Positions 1 through 6,508 of a stretch of 33,509 bases of DNA are shown here, piece by piece. The stretch comes from Actinomycetes bacterium (GTDB taxonomy: Bacteria > Actinomycetota > Acidimicrobiia > Acidimicrobiales > Microtrichaceae): the NCBI GenBank assembly GCA_023450775.1, contig JAEXGP010000009.1, positions 1 through 33,509 of the forward strand. Reading direction: 5' to 3'. Both the position numbers and the translations under genes were made by a program. The notes under the pieces were generated by a model. The model had not been told where the DNA came from and made no database searches. It saw only the letters and a program-made list of their open reading frames with translations. Each line of letters begins with the position of its first letter. Positions within the stretch are counted from its first letter, which is position 1.

Positions 1-111
1 CCAGGTCGGGAACGCGTAGCCCGCGTCGAACAGCAGGTCCCACCACTCGCGCAGGGTCAGGTCGGGGGACCAGTGCTGCTCGATCCATGCCGCGCACTCG
101 CTCTCGGCCAT
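1..111 (-). CDS. Acyl-CoA dehydrogenase family protein, N-terminal fragment (runs off the window start)
   Basis: Only the first 37 codons lie in the window. The start is the ATG at 111-109, preceded on the minus strand by a GGGGGGACG ribosome-binding site. The peptide contains an IEQHWSPDLTLREWW segment and ends AGYAFPTW, which resembles the N-terminal helix of actinobacterial FadE-type acyl-CoA dehydrogenases (HW.PDLxLREWW...GWA.PTW). It is divergent from a second acyl-CoA dehydrogenase 75 bp away. In actinomycete steroid and fatty-acid pathways such enzymes are often paired and form alpha2beta2 complexes, so the two may work together. That pairing is inference, because the catalytic part of this gene is not visible. 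Confidence 0.7.
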   Translation of the reverse strand, partial: MAESECAAWIEQHWSPDLTLREWWDLLFDAGYAFPTW

Positions 112-185
112 CGTCCCCCCGGGCGATCTTCCGGCGATCCCCGCTCCAGCAGGCCCCGCTAAAAGAGGTGAGTATATTCGCGGGC
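112..185. promoter_or_regulatory. Overlapping divergent promoters of two acyl-CoA dehydrogenase genes
   Basis: The 75-bp gap holds a short A/T island in otherwise GC-rich DNA. On the plus strand TATATT (173-178) lies 7 nt before the ATG at 186, the spacing expected for a leaderless actinobacterial transcript. On the minus strand TATACT (176-171) overlaps it and could serve the gene that starts at 111. No convincing -35 boxes are seen. AGAGGTGAG at 164-172 could instead act as a distant Shine-Dalgarno site for the plus gene. Confidence 0.45.
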
Positions 186-1331
186 ATGGACCTGACGCTC
201 GACGAAGCGGAACGCGACCTGGCGGAGCTGTGCCGTTCGTTCGCCGAGAAGGAGATCGCGGTCCGGGCTCCCGCGGCGTGGGAGCGCGCTGAGTGCCCCA
301 CCGACCTGCTCCGCGAGATGGGCGAGCTCGGCCTGCTGGGCATGCTCGTGCCCGAGGAGTGGGGCGGCATCGGCATGTCGACCGTGGGCTTCGTCGCCGC
401 ACTGGAGCAGCTGGGACGCGCCGACCAGTCGGTGGCCGCCGCGTTCCAGGCCCACGTCACGATCGGCTCCATGCCGCTCCTGCTGTTCGGCACCGACGAG
501 CAGCGCGAGCGGTGGCTCCGACCGCTCGCCGAGGGCCGGGTGCTCGGTGCGTTCGGCCTGACCGAGCCCGACGCCGGTTCCGACGCCCGCGGCATCAGCA
601 CCCGCGCCGAGCGGCGCGACGGCGGCTGGGTGATCAACGGGCGCAAGACCTTCATCTCCAACGCCGGCACCGACATGTCGTTCGGCGTGACCGTGCTCGC
701 CCGCACCGGCGACGCCGAGCGCGGGCCGCGCTTCGGCAGCTTCGTGGTCGAGGCCGGCACGCCGGGCTACACGACCGGCCCCAAGATGCGCGGCATCGGC
801 TGGAAGGGGCTCGACACCCGCGAGCTGTACTTCGACGACGTGTGGGTGCCCGACGAGCACCTGGTCGGCGACCCCGACCTGGGCCTGGGCCAGTTCCTGC
901 GGACGCTCGAGGTCGGTCGCATCTCGATCGCCGCGCTGTCGCTCAGCCTGACCCAGGCCGTGCTCGACCTGTCCCTCGCCTACGCCGCGGAGCGCCGTCA
1001 GTTCGGCCAGCCGATCAACAGCTTCCAGGCGATCCAGTTCAAGCTCGCCGACATCGCGACCGAGCTCGAGGCGGCGCGCTGGCTGACCTACCGCGCCGCC
1101 TGGCTGCGCGACGAGGGCCAGCCGTTCCTCAAGGAGGCGGCCATGGCCAAGCTCAAGGCCAGCCGGGTGGCGGCGTGGGCGGCCTCGGAGGCCGTGCAGA
1201 TCCACGGCGGGCTCGGCTACATGCTCGAGTCGCCCGTCGCCCGCTTCTACTGCGACTCCAAGGTGCTGGAGATCGGCGAGGGCACCAACGAGATCCAGCA
1301 CGTGGTGATCGCCCGGGCGCTCGGGTGCTGA
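186..1331 (+). CDS. Acyl-CoA dehydrogenase
   Basis: A 381-residue FAD flavoprotein of normal family length (about 380). It should catalyse alpha,beta-desaturation of an acyl-CoA in the cytoplasm and pass electrons to ETF. The flavin/substrate motif FGLTEPDAGSD is at residues 123-133. The C-terminal EGTNEIQ segment provides the likely catalytic base, Glu365, in the position usual for medium-chain enzymes. The ATG at 186 fits the family N-terminus and a TATATT box 7 nt upstream; a GTG at 168 would add six residues. It ends 8 bp before a convergent SDR gene. Its neighbours suggest a side-chain or ring-fragment CoA ester as substrate, but chain length cannot be read from the sequence. Confidence 0.9.
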   Translation: MDLTLDEAERDLAELCRSFAEKEIAVRAPAAWERAECPTDLLREMGELGLLGMLVPEEWGGIGMSTVGFVAALEQLGRADQSVAAAFQAHVTIGSMPLLLFGTDEQRERWLRPLAEGRVLGAFGLTEPDAGSDARGISTRAERRDGGWVINGRKTFISNAGTDMSFGVTVLARTGDAERGPRFGSFVVEAGTPGYTTGPKMRGIGWKGLDTRELYFDDVWVPDEHLVGDPDLGLGQFLRTLEVGRISIAALSLSLTQAVLDLSLAYAAERRQFGQPINSFQAIQFKLADIATELEAARWLTYRAAWLRDEGQPFLKEAAMAKLKASRVAAWAASEAVQIHGGLGYMLESPVARFYCDSKVLEIGEGTNEIQHVVIARALGC

Positions 1332-1343
1332 CCGCCGGGTCAG
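1328..1343. terminator. Short hairpin pairing two convergent stop codons
   Basis: CTGACC and GGTCAG form a perfect 6-bp stem with a 4-nt GCCG loop. The arms contain the TGA of the plus-strand acyl-CoA dehydrogenase and the TCA (TGA on the minus strand) of the SDR. There is no T tract, so termination strength is uncertain. Confidence 0.3.
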
Positions 1344-2107
1344 GGGGCGGCGTACCCGCCGTCCACGACCAGCGCGGCCCCGGTCGTCCAGGCCGAGCCG
1401 TCGCCGGCCAGGTAGGAGTACGCACCGGCCACGTCGCCCGCGGTCCCCAGGCCGAGCGGGTGCCGGCCGGCGATCGCGTCGAGCGCCTCGGCCGGCAGCT
1501 CGTCGTGGATCGCCGAGCGGAAGGTGCCGGGGCAGACGCAGTTCACGCGGATGTTGTCACGGGCGTACTCGACGGCGGCGACCTTGGCGAGCTCGATCAC
1601 CCCGGCCTTGGTCACGCAGTACGGGCCGGCGTGGCTCCACGCGGTCATGCCCGACACCGACGCAGTGAGCACGACCGACCCCCCGCCCTGCGGTCGCATG
1701 ACGCCGACCGCGGCCCGCACGGCGTTGACCGCGCCCATGACGTTGACCCGGAACGCCCGCTCCCAGTCCTCGGTGTCCAGGTGGTGGATCCGACCGTTGG
1801 GCGACAGCACGCCGGCGTTGCTGATCACCACGTCCAGACGGCCGAACCGCTCGGCCGCGCGGTCGACCACGGCGCGGACCTGGTCGATGTCGGACACGTC
1901 GGCGAGCAGCGTGTCGACCGATCCGGTGGCGTCGCGGATCCCGTCGACCGTCGCCTCCAGGGTGTCGGCGCTCAGGTCGCTCAGCACCAGATCGGTCGCG
2001 GGCTCGGCGGCCAGCCGCGCCGAGATCGCCGCGCCGAGCGCACCGCCCGCTCCCAGGATCGCCACGACGCGCCGGTGCGCGCCCTCGTCCCGCCCTTCGC
2101 TTCCCAC
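1340..2107 (-). CDS. SDR family NAD(P)-dependent oxidoreductase
   Basis: A 255-residue classical short-chain dehydrogenase/reductase. The N-terminal Rossmann motif GAGGALG is near residue 20, followed by the NAG motif (ISNAGVL), the catalytic-serine strand (TASVSG) and the YCVTK active-site Tyr-Lys pair. The family oxidises alcohols or reduces ketones with NAD(P)(H); the substrate is not predictable. The start is GTG (2107-2105) with AAGGAG about 8 nt upstream. It is the second gene of a two-gene minus-strand unit, 30 bp after another SDR whose promoter faces the HsaD-like hydrolase. A role on a hydroxy or keto ring intermediate is plausible from context only. Confidence 0.85.
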   Translation of the reverse strand: MGSEGRDEGAHRRVVAILGAGGALGAAISARLAAEPATDLVLSDLSADTLEATVDGIRDATGSVDTLLADVSDIDQVRAVVDRAAERFGRLDVVISNAGVLSPNGRIHHLDTEDWERAFRVNVMGAVNAVRAAVGVMRPQGGGSVVLTASVSGMTAWSHAGPYCVTKAGVIELAKVAAVEYARDNIRVNCVCPGTFRSAIHDELPAEALDAIAGRHPLGLGTAGDVAGAYSYLAGDGSAWTTGAALVVDGGYAAP

Positions 2108-2137
2108 GTGCCGGCTCCTTCCGCCGTCGTCGACCGA

Positions 2138-2914
2138 TCAGACGAGCAGGTACCCGCCGTCCACGGCGAGCACCGTGCCGGTCACGAACCCGGCCGCGTC
2201 CGAGGCCAGGAACAGGTACGCCCCGGCCAGGTCCGCCGGCCGACCCCAACGGCCCTGGGCCGTGTGGTCGAGCACGGCTCGCGACAGCCGCTCGTTGGAC
2301 GACCAGCCGGCGGCCAGCGGCGAGTCGAACCAGCCGGGGTTGACCACGTTCACCGTGATGCCGGCCGGCGCCAGGTCGAGCGCGAGGGACTTGGAGAGGC
2401 CGACCAGCCCGGCCTTGGACGCGCTGTAGGCGGCCAGGCCGCGGGCCGGACGCTCGCCCAGCACCGAGCCGGTGAAGATCAGCCGCCCGCCCTCGCCCAT
2501 CACCGACGCGGCGGCCCGGGCGCCCAGGAACGACCCGGTGAGGTTGACCTCGAGCACCTGGCGCCACACCCCGGGGTCGACGTCGAGCGGACCGGCGACG
2601 ACCGGCGAGATGCCCGCGTTGCAGATCCACGCGTCCACGCCGCCCCACTCGTCGGCCACGTGCGCGGCGACCGAGTCGTTGAACGCCTGGTCGCACACGT
2701 CGCCCGCGAACACCAGCGACTCGCGCGGCAACGCCGCCGCCACGTCCTTGAGGTCGGGCTCGGTCCTGGCCACCAGCGCCACCCGGGCCCCCGCGCCCGA
2801 GAACGCGTGGGCCAGCAGCTCCCCGAGCCCGCGGCTCGCCCCGGTGATCACGACCCGTCGGCCGGCCACGCCGCCGTCGGGGAAGGACGCTGGAATCTCG
2901 ATGCGGTCCGTCAT
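2138..2914 (-). CDS. SDR family NAD(P)-dependent oxidoreductase
   Basis: A 258-residue classical SDR with the cofactor motif GASRGLG (TGASRGLG), the ICNAG motif, a catalytic serine in FTGSVLG and the YSASK active-site motif. It is a cytosolic dehydrogenase/reductase of unknown substrate. The ATG at 2914 is chosen because GAGGAGG lies just upstream on the minus strand; an in-frame ATG at 2968 would run back over the promoter. It is the first gene of a two-SDR unit and divergent from the C-C hydrolase gene 53 bp away. The promoter carries a sequence close to the GACCGATCGGTC-type operators found before the BVMO and PhyH genes, suggesting shared control. Confidence 0.86.
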   Translation of the reverse strand: MTDRIEIPASFPDGGVAGRRVVITGASRGLGELLAHAFSGAGARVALVARTEPDLKDVAAALPRESLVFAGDVCDQAFNDSVAAHVADEWGGVDAWICNAGISPVVAGPLDVDPGVWRQVLEVNLTGSFLGARAAASVMGEGGRLIFTGSVLGERPARGLAAYSASKAGLVGLSKSLALDLAPAGITVNVVNPGWFDSPLAAGWSSNERLSRAVLDHTAQGRWGRPADLAGAYLFLASDAAGFVTGTVLAVDGGYLLV

Positions 2915-2944
2915 CGGGCCTCCTCGGCGGACTCGATCCACCCT

Positions 2945-2963
2945 AGATTGGACTGATCGGTAC
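2945..2963 (-). promoter_or_regulatory. Putative TetR-type operator/promoter between SDR and hydrolase (site A)
   Basis: Read on the minus strand, GTACCGATCAGTCCAATCT matches the GACCGMTCGGTCTAATYT elements at 19035 and 22600 in most positions. CAATCT sits where those sites have their -10 box, and a second possible -10, TAGGGT, follows at 2945-2940. The site lies between divergent genes and could control both. It departs from a perfect palindrome at two positions. Confidence 0.45.
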
Positions 2964-2967
2964 AGCA

Positions 2968-3813
2968 ATGGACCTCACGTACGACGCCACCAGCCGCACG
3001 GTCGCCACGGCCGCGGGCGAGCTCCACTACCACGAGGCCGGCGACGGCCCGCCGCTGCTCCTGCTCCACGGGTCCGGCCCGGGAGTGAGCGCATGGGCGA
3101 ACTTCCGCGACAACCTGGCCGCGTTCGCCGAGCACTTCCGCACGATCGCGCTCGACTTCCCCGGGTTCGGGACGAGCTACTCGTGCGACGGCAACCCGCT
3201 CGTGGTGGCGCCGGGCGCGGTGACCGACCTCCTCGACGCGCTCGACCTCGGCGCGGTTCCGATCCTCGGCAACTCGATGGGCGGCAACGTGGCGGCGCGG
3301 GTGGCGGCGGCCGAGCCGGAACGGGTGACGCGCCTGGTGACGATCGGCGGCCTGGGCGTGGCGCTGTTCAGCGCCAGTCCTCCCGAGGGGGTGAAGCTGC
3401 TCGTGCAGTTCGTCAAGGACCCCACCCGTGAGCGCCTGGTCGCCTGGATGGAGTCGATGGTCTTCGACCCCGGGATCCTGACCGAGGAGTTCGTGGAGCT
3501 GCGGTGGCGGACCGCCAGCGAACCGGCGGCGCTCGACGACGTGCGCCGCATGTTCAACTCCAGGTCCCTGGCCGCCATGCGGCGCGCCCCGCTCGGGGCG
3601 CCCGACCAGGTGGCCACCCTCGCCCGCATCAAGGCCCCGACGCTCGTGACGTGGGGACGCGACGACCGGGTCACGCCGCTCGACAACGTGCTGCTCCCGC
3701 TCCGGGTCATCCGCAACTGCGAGGTCCACGTGTTCCCCGACTGCGGGCACTGGGCGATGATCGAGCGAAAGGACGAGTTCGAGCGGGTCGTCCTGGAGTA
3801 CCTACTGCGGTGA
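2968..3813 (+). CDS. Alpha/beta hydrolase, meta-cleavage product C-C hydrolase (HsaD/BphD/MhpC type)
   Basis: A 281-residue alpha/beta hydrolase. The oxyanion region LHGSGPG (33-39) and nucleophile motif GNSMGG (Ser103) are typical of vinylogous 1,5-diketone C-C hydrolases. The catalytic Asp is probably Asp233 in WGRDDR and the His is His261 in CGHW; their spacing of 28 matches HsaD and BphD. Such enzymes cleave the product of extradiol ring opening into a 2-hydroxy-dienoate and an acid. The extradiol dioxygenase, hydratase, aldolase and acetaldehyde dehydrogenase expected on either side of this step are all within 8 kb. No Shine-Dalgarno precedes the ATG, so a very short leader is likely. 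Its 3' end overlaps the convergent SnoaL gene by 12 bp. Confidence 0.88.
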   Translation: MDLTYDATSRTVATAAGELHYHEAGDGPPLLLLHGSGPGVSAWANFRDNLAAFAEHFRTIALDFPGFGTSYSCDGNPLVVAPGAVTDLLDALDLGAVPILGNSMGGNVAARVAAAEPERVTRLVTIGGLGVALFSASPPEGVKLLVQFVKDPTRERLVAWMESMVFDPGILTEEFVELRWRTASEPAALDDVRRMFNSRSLAAMRRAPLGAPDQVATLARIKAPTLVTWGRDDRVTPLDNVLLPLRVIRNCEVHVFPDCGHWAMIERKDEFERVVLEYLLR

Positions 3814-4347
3814 CCGCTGCTCGCGGGTGACCTCGAGCGGACGGTCGTAGGACACGTCCTCGTGGTCACGCCGAGGAGCCACCGTGACCGGGTGGCGGGG
3901 CGCGCCGCCCTGCACGGTGCCCTCCCACTCCATGACGACGACGCGGCGCGCGATGCGCCACTCGCCGTCGCGCCGCTCCAGCCGGTCCACGTAGCGGCCG
4001 CCGTTGGCGAGCAGGCCGCCCTCGCCCTCGCGGCGCAGGACGCACAGGTAGTAGCTCTCCGCGTGCGCGAGGTCCCCGTCCAGGTCGACGCTCGTGTTGG
4101 TCACGTAGCGCTGGTACCCGGGGAACGGCCGGTGGGCTGCGGCCAGGAAGTCGACCAGCTCGTCGAGCCCGCCGATCAGCGCGCCGTGGTCCTCGACCGC
4201 GTCGGGGTGGTACGCGGAGCGCACCAGGTCCTCGTCGCCGCGGTCGACGCCGCGGGCGTAGCGGTGGATGCAGTCGACGATCGCCTGCCGGTCGAGCAGT
4301 CGCCGCAGCGCCGCCACCTCCGCGTCGTCCAGGCCGTCGGTCGCCAT
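3802..4347 (-). CDS. SnoaL-like / NTF2-fold protein
   Basis: A 181-residue protein with the SnoaL_4-type opening (LLDRQAIVDCIHRYARGVDR at about residues 17-36, then YHPDAVEDHG), followed by the curved-sheet strands typical of the NTF2-like fold (MEW near residue 144). Family members include polyketide cyclases, isomerases, dehydratases and the beta subunits of ring-hydroxylating dioxygenases. It is divergent from a Rieske oxygenase alpha gene that has no other beta-like partner in the window, so it could be a beta-subunit-like partner or an isomerase acting on the product. TAGGGT lies exactly 6 nt before the ATG, which predicts a leaderless transcript. The last 30 or so residues are charged and poorly conserved-looking. 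Confidence 0.75.
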   Translation of the reverse strand: MATDGLDDAEVAALRRLLDRQAIVDCIHRYARGVDRGDEDLVRSAYHPDAVEDHGALIGGLDELVDFLAAAHRPFPGYQRYVTNTSVDLDGDLAHAESYYLCVLRREGEGGLLANGGRYVDRLERRDGEWRIARRVVVMEWEGTVQGGAPRHPVTVAPRRDHEDVSYDRPLEVTREQRSPQ

Positions 4348-4353
4348 GCACGG

Positions 4354-4359
4354 ACCCTA
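4354..4359 (-). promoter_or_regulatory. -10 box (TAGGGT) of a predicted leaderless SnoaL transcript
   Basis: On the minus strand TAGGGT is followed by six bases (CCGTGC) and then the ATG at 4347. TANNNT at this distance is the usual arrangement for actinobacterial leaderless mRNAs, and no Shine-Dalgarno is present. Confidence 0.5.
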
Positions 4360-4400
4360 TGTGCCACGGTTCCGGTGACGCCCCGATCGGCCGGTGACCA

Positions 4401-4460
4401 CATCCCGTCGGATGAGACGTGTGGTTGACCGTCCGACCCGGCCCTAGGTAGGAGGATCTC
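4401..4460 (+). promoter_or_regulatory. Upstream region of the Rieske operon with small palindrome and strong RBS
   Basis: CATCC-CGTC-GGATG (4401-4414) is a perfect 5-bp inverted repeat. TTGACC at 4425-4430 could be a -35 box, with TAGGTA at 4445-4450 as a -10, but the spacing of 14 is short. GTAGGAGGA (4449-4455 region) is a strong ribosome-binding site that fixes the GTG start at 4461. Confidence 0.35.
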
Positions 4461-5894
4461 GTGACAGAGGTCTCGCTGCAGCAGGCATCGCCGACCTTCG
4501 AGGGCGACGTCGATCCCGAGGCGGTCCCGGAGCGCTTCCGGCTCGGTCCCGCGTTCGTCCCGAAGGGTCGCTACCTGGACGTCGAGTTCCTCCAGCTCGA
4601 GCTCGAGCTGCTGTTCCCCCGCACGTGGCTGATGGCGTGCCGGCTCGAAGAGCTGCCGAGCATCGGCAACTACGTGGAGTACCGCATCGGCGAGCGGTCG
4701 GTGCTCGTGGTCCGCGAGTCCGAGGACTCGATCCGGGCGTACCACAACGCCTGCCGGCACCGCGGCACGCGCCTGGCCACCGGGCGGGGCCGGGTCGGCT
4801 CGATCATCTGCCCGTTCCACGGGTGGCGTTGGAACCTGGACGGCTCGATCCGGCTCCAGCTCGACCCCGAGGAGTTCGTCCCCCGCTCGGACGACGACCT
4901 GGGCCTGCAGCCCGTCCGCTGCGAGCAGTGGGGCGGGTTCGTCTTCATCAACATGGACCGCGACGCGCCACCGCTGCTCGAGTACCTGGACCCGGTGCCC
5001 GACGTCCTCGCGCCGTTCCAGCTGCAGAACATGCGCATCCGCTGGGCCAAGGGGACGATCGTCCCGTGCAACTGGAAGACCGTGCTCGACGGCTTCCTCG
5101 AGGGCTACCACATCCCCGGCACCCATCCGCAGCTCAACCGGCCGGACCGGGCCAACGACAACCCGGCGACGGTCAAGGAGATCGACACGCTGCGCAGCTG
5201 GTCGCCGACGTCGGTGTACGAGCGGCACTCGATGTACCAGAGCCTCGGCACCAAGCGCAGCCAGACCCGCCGGTTGGACAAGGACCCGGCGCGCCGACCG
5301 GGCGCCGGCGGCGGCGAGGACGCGCGTGAGGGCATCGCGGGTGCGGTCGAGTACATCTACGAGGAGCTCCGGGCGCTCGAGACCGAGCGCAGCGTGCGCG
5401 CCGCGCAGCTGCTCCGCGAGTCCGAGGTGCCCGAGGGCATGAACGCCGGGGCGTACCACCTGCAGCTGTACCGGCAGCTCGCGATCGACGAGGGCCTCGA
5501 CTGGCCCGAGATCACGCCCGAGCAGTGGGCGGCGGCCGGCACGGCCTGGCACGTGTTCCCCAACACGATCGTCCTGCCCAACCAGGGCGCCGCGCTCGTG
5601 TACCGGGCCCGGCCGAACGGGCTCGACCCCGACAGCGCGATCTTCGAGATCTTCTGCCTGGAGCAGATCCCGGTGGCCCGCTACGACGAGAAGTGGGAGG
5701 TCGTCCCGGAGTTCCACGAGGACTTCCACCAGGGTGACCTCGGACAGATCCTGACCCAGGACCTGGAGAACACCGAGAACATCACCGTCGGCATGCACTC
5801 CCCCAGCTTCGACGGCCACCGGCTCAGCACCGAGCAGGAGATGACGATCTACAACCACCACCGCGTGGCCGACCGCTACCTGTGGGGCACGTGA
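4461..5894 (+). CDS. Aromatic ring-hydroxylating oxygenase, Rieske alpha subunit
   Basis: A 477-residue oxygenase that should hydroxylate an aromatic or alicyclic ring using O2 and electrons from a ferredoxin/reductase. The Rieske [2Fe-2S] ligands are Cys98-x-His100 and Cys117-x2-His120. The C-terminal domain has NWK (204-206) and the mononuclear iron ligands His217 and His222 (YHIPGTH), with Asp434 as the likely third. Glu214 occupies the place where naphthalene dioxygenase has its bridging Asp. The length is at the upper end for the family because of an insert around residues 270-345. The start is GTG behind a strong RBS. It is coupled by a GTGA overlap to a VOC gene. No ferredoxin, reductase or classical beta subunit is present in the window. 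Confidence 0.9.
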   Translation: MTEVSLQQASPTFEGDVDPEAVPERFRLGPAFVPKGRYLDVEFLQLELELLFPRTWLMACRLEELPSIGNYVEYRIGERSVLVVRESEDSIRAYHNACRHRGTRLATGRGRVGSIICPFHGWRWNLDGSIRLQLDPEEFVPRSDDDLGLQPVRCEQWGGFVFINMDRDAPPLLEYLDPVPDVLAPFQLQNMRIRWAKGTIVPCNWKTVLDGFLEGYHIPGTHPQLNRPDRANDNPATVKEIDTLRSWSPTSVYERHSMYQSLGTKRSQTRRLDKDPARRPGAGGGEDAREGIAGAVEYIYEELRALETERSVRAAQLLRESEVPEGMNAGAYHLQLYRQLAIDEGLDWPEITPEQWAAAGTAWHVFPNTIVLPNQGAALVYRARPNGLDPDSAIFEIFCLEQIPVARYDEKWEVVPEFHEDFHQGDLGQILTQDLENTENITVGMHSPSFDGHRLSTEQEMTIYNHHRVADRYLWGT

Positions 5895-6418
5895 GCGCGA
5901 ACCCGCTCCGCTCGCTGAGCGACCTGCTCCGCGACGTCATCCAGATCGCCTACGTCACCGACGACATCGCCGCCGGCGTGGAGTGGCTGCAGCACACGTT
6001 CGGCACGAGCCGCTGCCACGTGAACCACGCGTCGTCGCTCGGTGGCACGGTCGTGGTCCATGGCGACGTGGCCGAGGAGTGGGTGATCGACGTGGCGCTC
6101 GTGAACGCCGGGCGCACCAACATCGAGCTCATCCGACCGGTCAGCGGCGCCGTCGACATGTACCGCGCCGGCATCCGTCCCGGCGCGCCGGCCACCTTCC
6201 ACCACCTGGGCGTGCAGGTCGACGACCTCGACGCCGCCACTGCGCTGATCGAGGACCACGGCCGGTCGTGGGAGCAGCACGGGACCATGCAGGGCGCGAT
6301 CCGCTTCGGCTACCTGGACCTCACCGCCGAGCTCGGCCACCGCATCGAGGTCATGGAGCTGCTGCCCGGCATGCGCGGGCTGCTCGACCATCTCGAGGAC
6401 GAGTCGAACCGGCGCTGA
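5891..6418 (+). CDS. VOC family (glyoxalase/dioxygenase fold) protein
   Basis: A 175-residue protein with two beta-alpha-beta-beta-beta modules of the vicinal oxygen chelate fold. One begins near IQIAYVTDDIAAGVEWL and the second near FHHLGVQVDDL, ending in RIEVME. In the first module the usual metal-binding His is a Gln (IQIAYV), whereas the second module keeps His and Glu. VOC proteins include extradiol dioxygenases, glyoxalases, epimerases and isomerases; which applies here is unknown. The GTG at 5891 overlaps the stop of the Rieske gene (GTGA), so the two are translationally coupled and probably act on successive intermediates. A GTG at 5882 would add three residues. Confidence 0.8.
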   Translation: MSANPLRSLSDLLRDVIQIAYVTDDIAAGVEWLQHTFGTSRCHVNHASSLGGTVVVHGDVAEEWVIDVALVNAGRTNIELIRPVSGAVDMYRAGIRPGAPATFHHLGVQVDDLDAATALIEDHGRSWEQHGTMQGAIRFGYLDLTAELGHRIEVMELLPGMRGLLDHLEDESNRR

Positions 6419-6462
6419 GCCCGAACCCGTGCGGATGCGAGAACGCCGTTTCCGCTTCGTGG

Positions 6463-6503
6463 TAATGTCCTCCCCACCACAGGAGCGCCGCGCACCAGGG
6501 GGG
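6463..6503 (+). promoter_or_regulatory. Possible promoter and RBS of the IclR gene
   Basis: TAATGT at 6463-6468 is a reasonable -10 box and CAGGGGGG at 6497-6503 a strong ribosome-binding site before the ATG at 6509. No clear -35 is visible. The 90-bp gap after the VOC gene suggests the regulator has its own promoter. Confidence 0.35.
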
Positions 6504-6508
6504 TTCGC

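Noticed and set aside
2131..2142. GACCGATCAGAC resembling the shared operator, between the two SDR genes
   Set aside because: It overlaps the stop codon of the upstream SDR, has no adjacent -10 box, and the downstream SDR is only 30 bp away in the same operon.
4383..4390. CCGATCGG core upstream of the Rieske gene
   Set aside because: Only eight bases match the operator core and neither the GAC/GTC ends nor the TAAT box are present.
4176..5861. A 561-codon minus-strand frame over the Rieske gene
   Set aside because: It is antisense to a gene with complete Rieske and iron ligands, and its composition is shadow-like (Val/Leu/Arg/Asp repeats).
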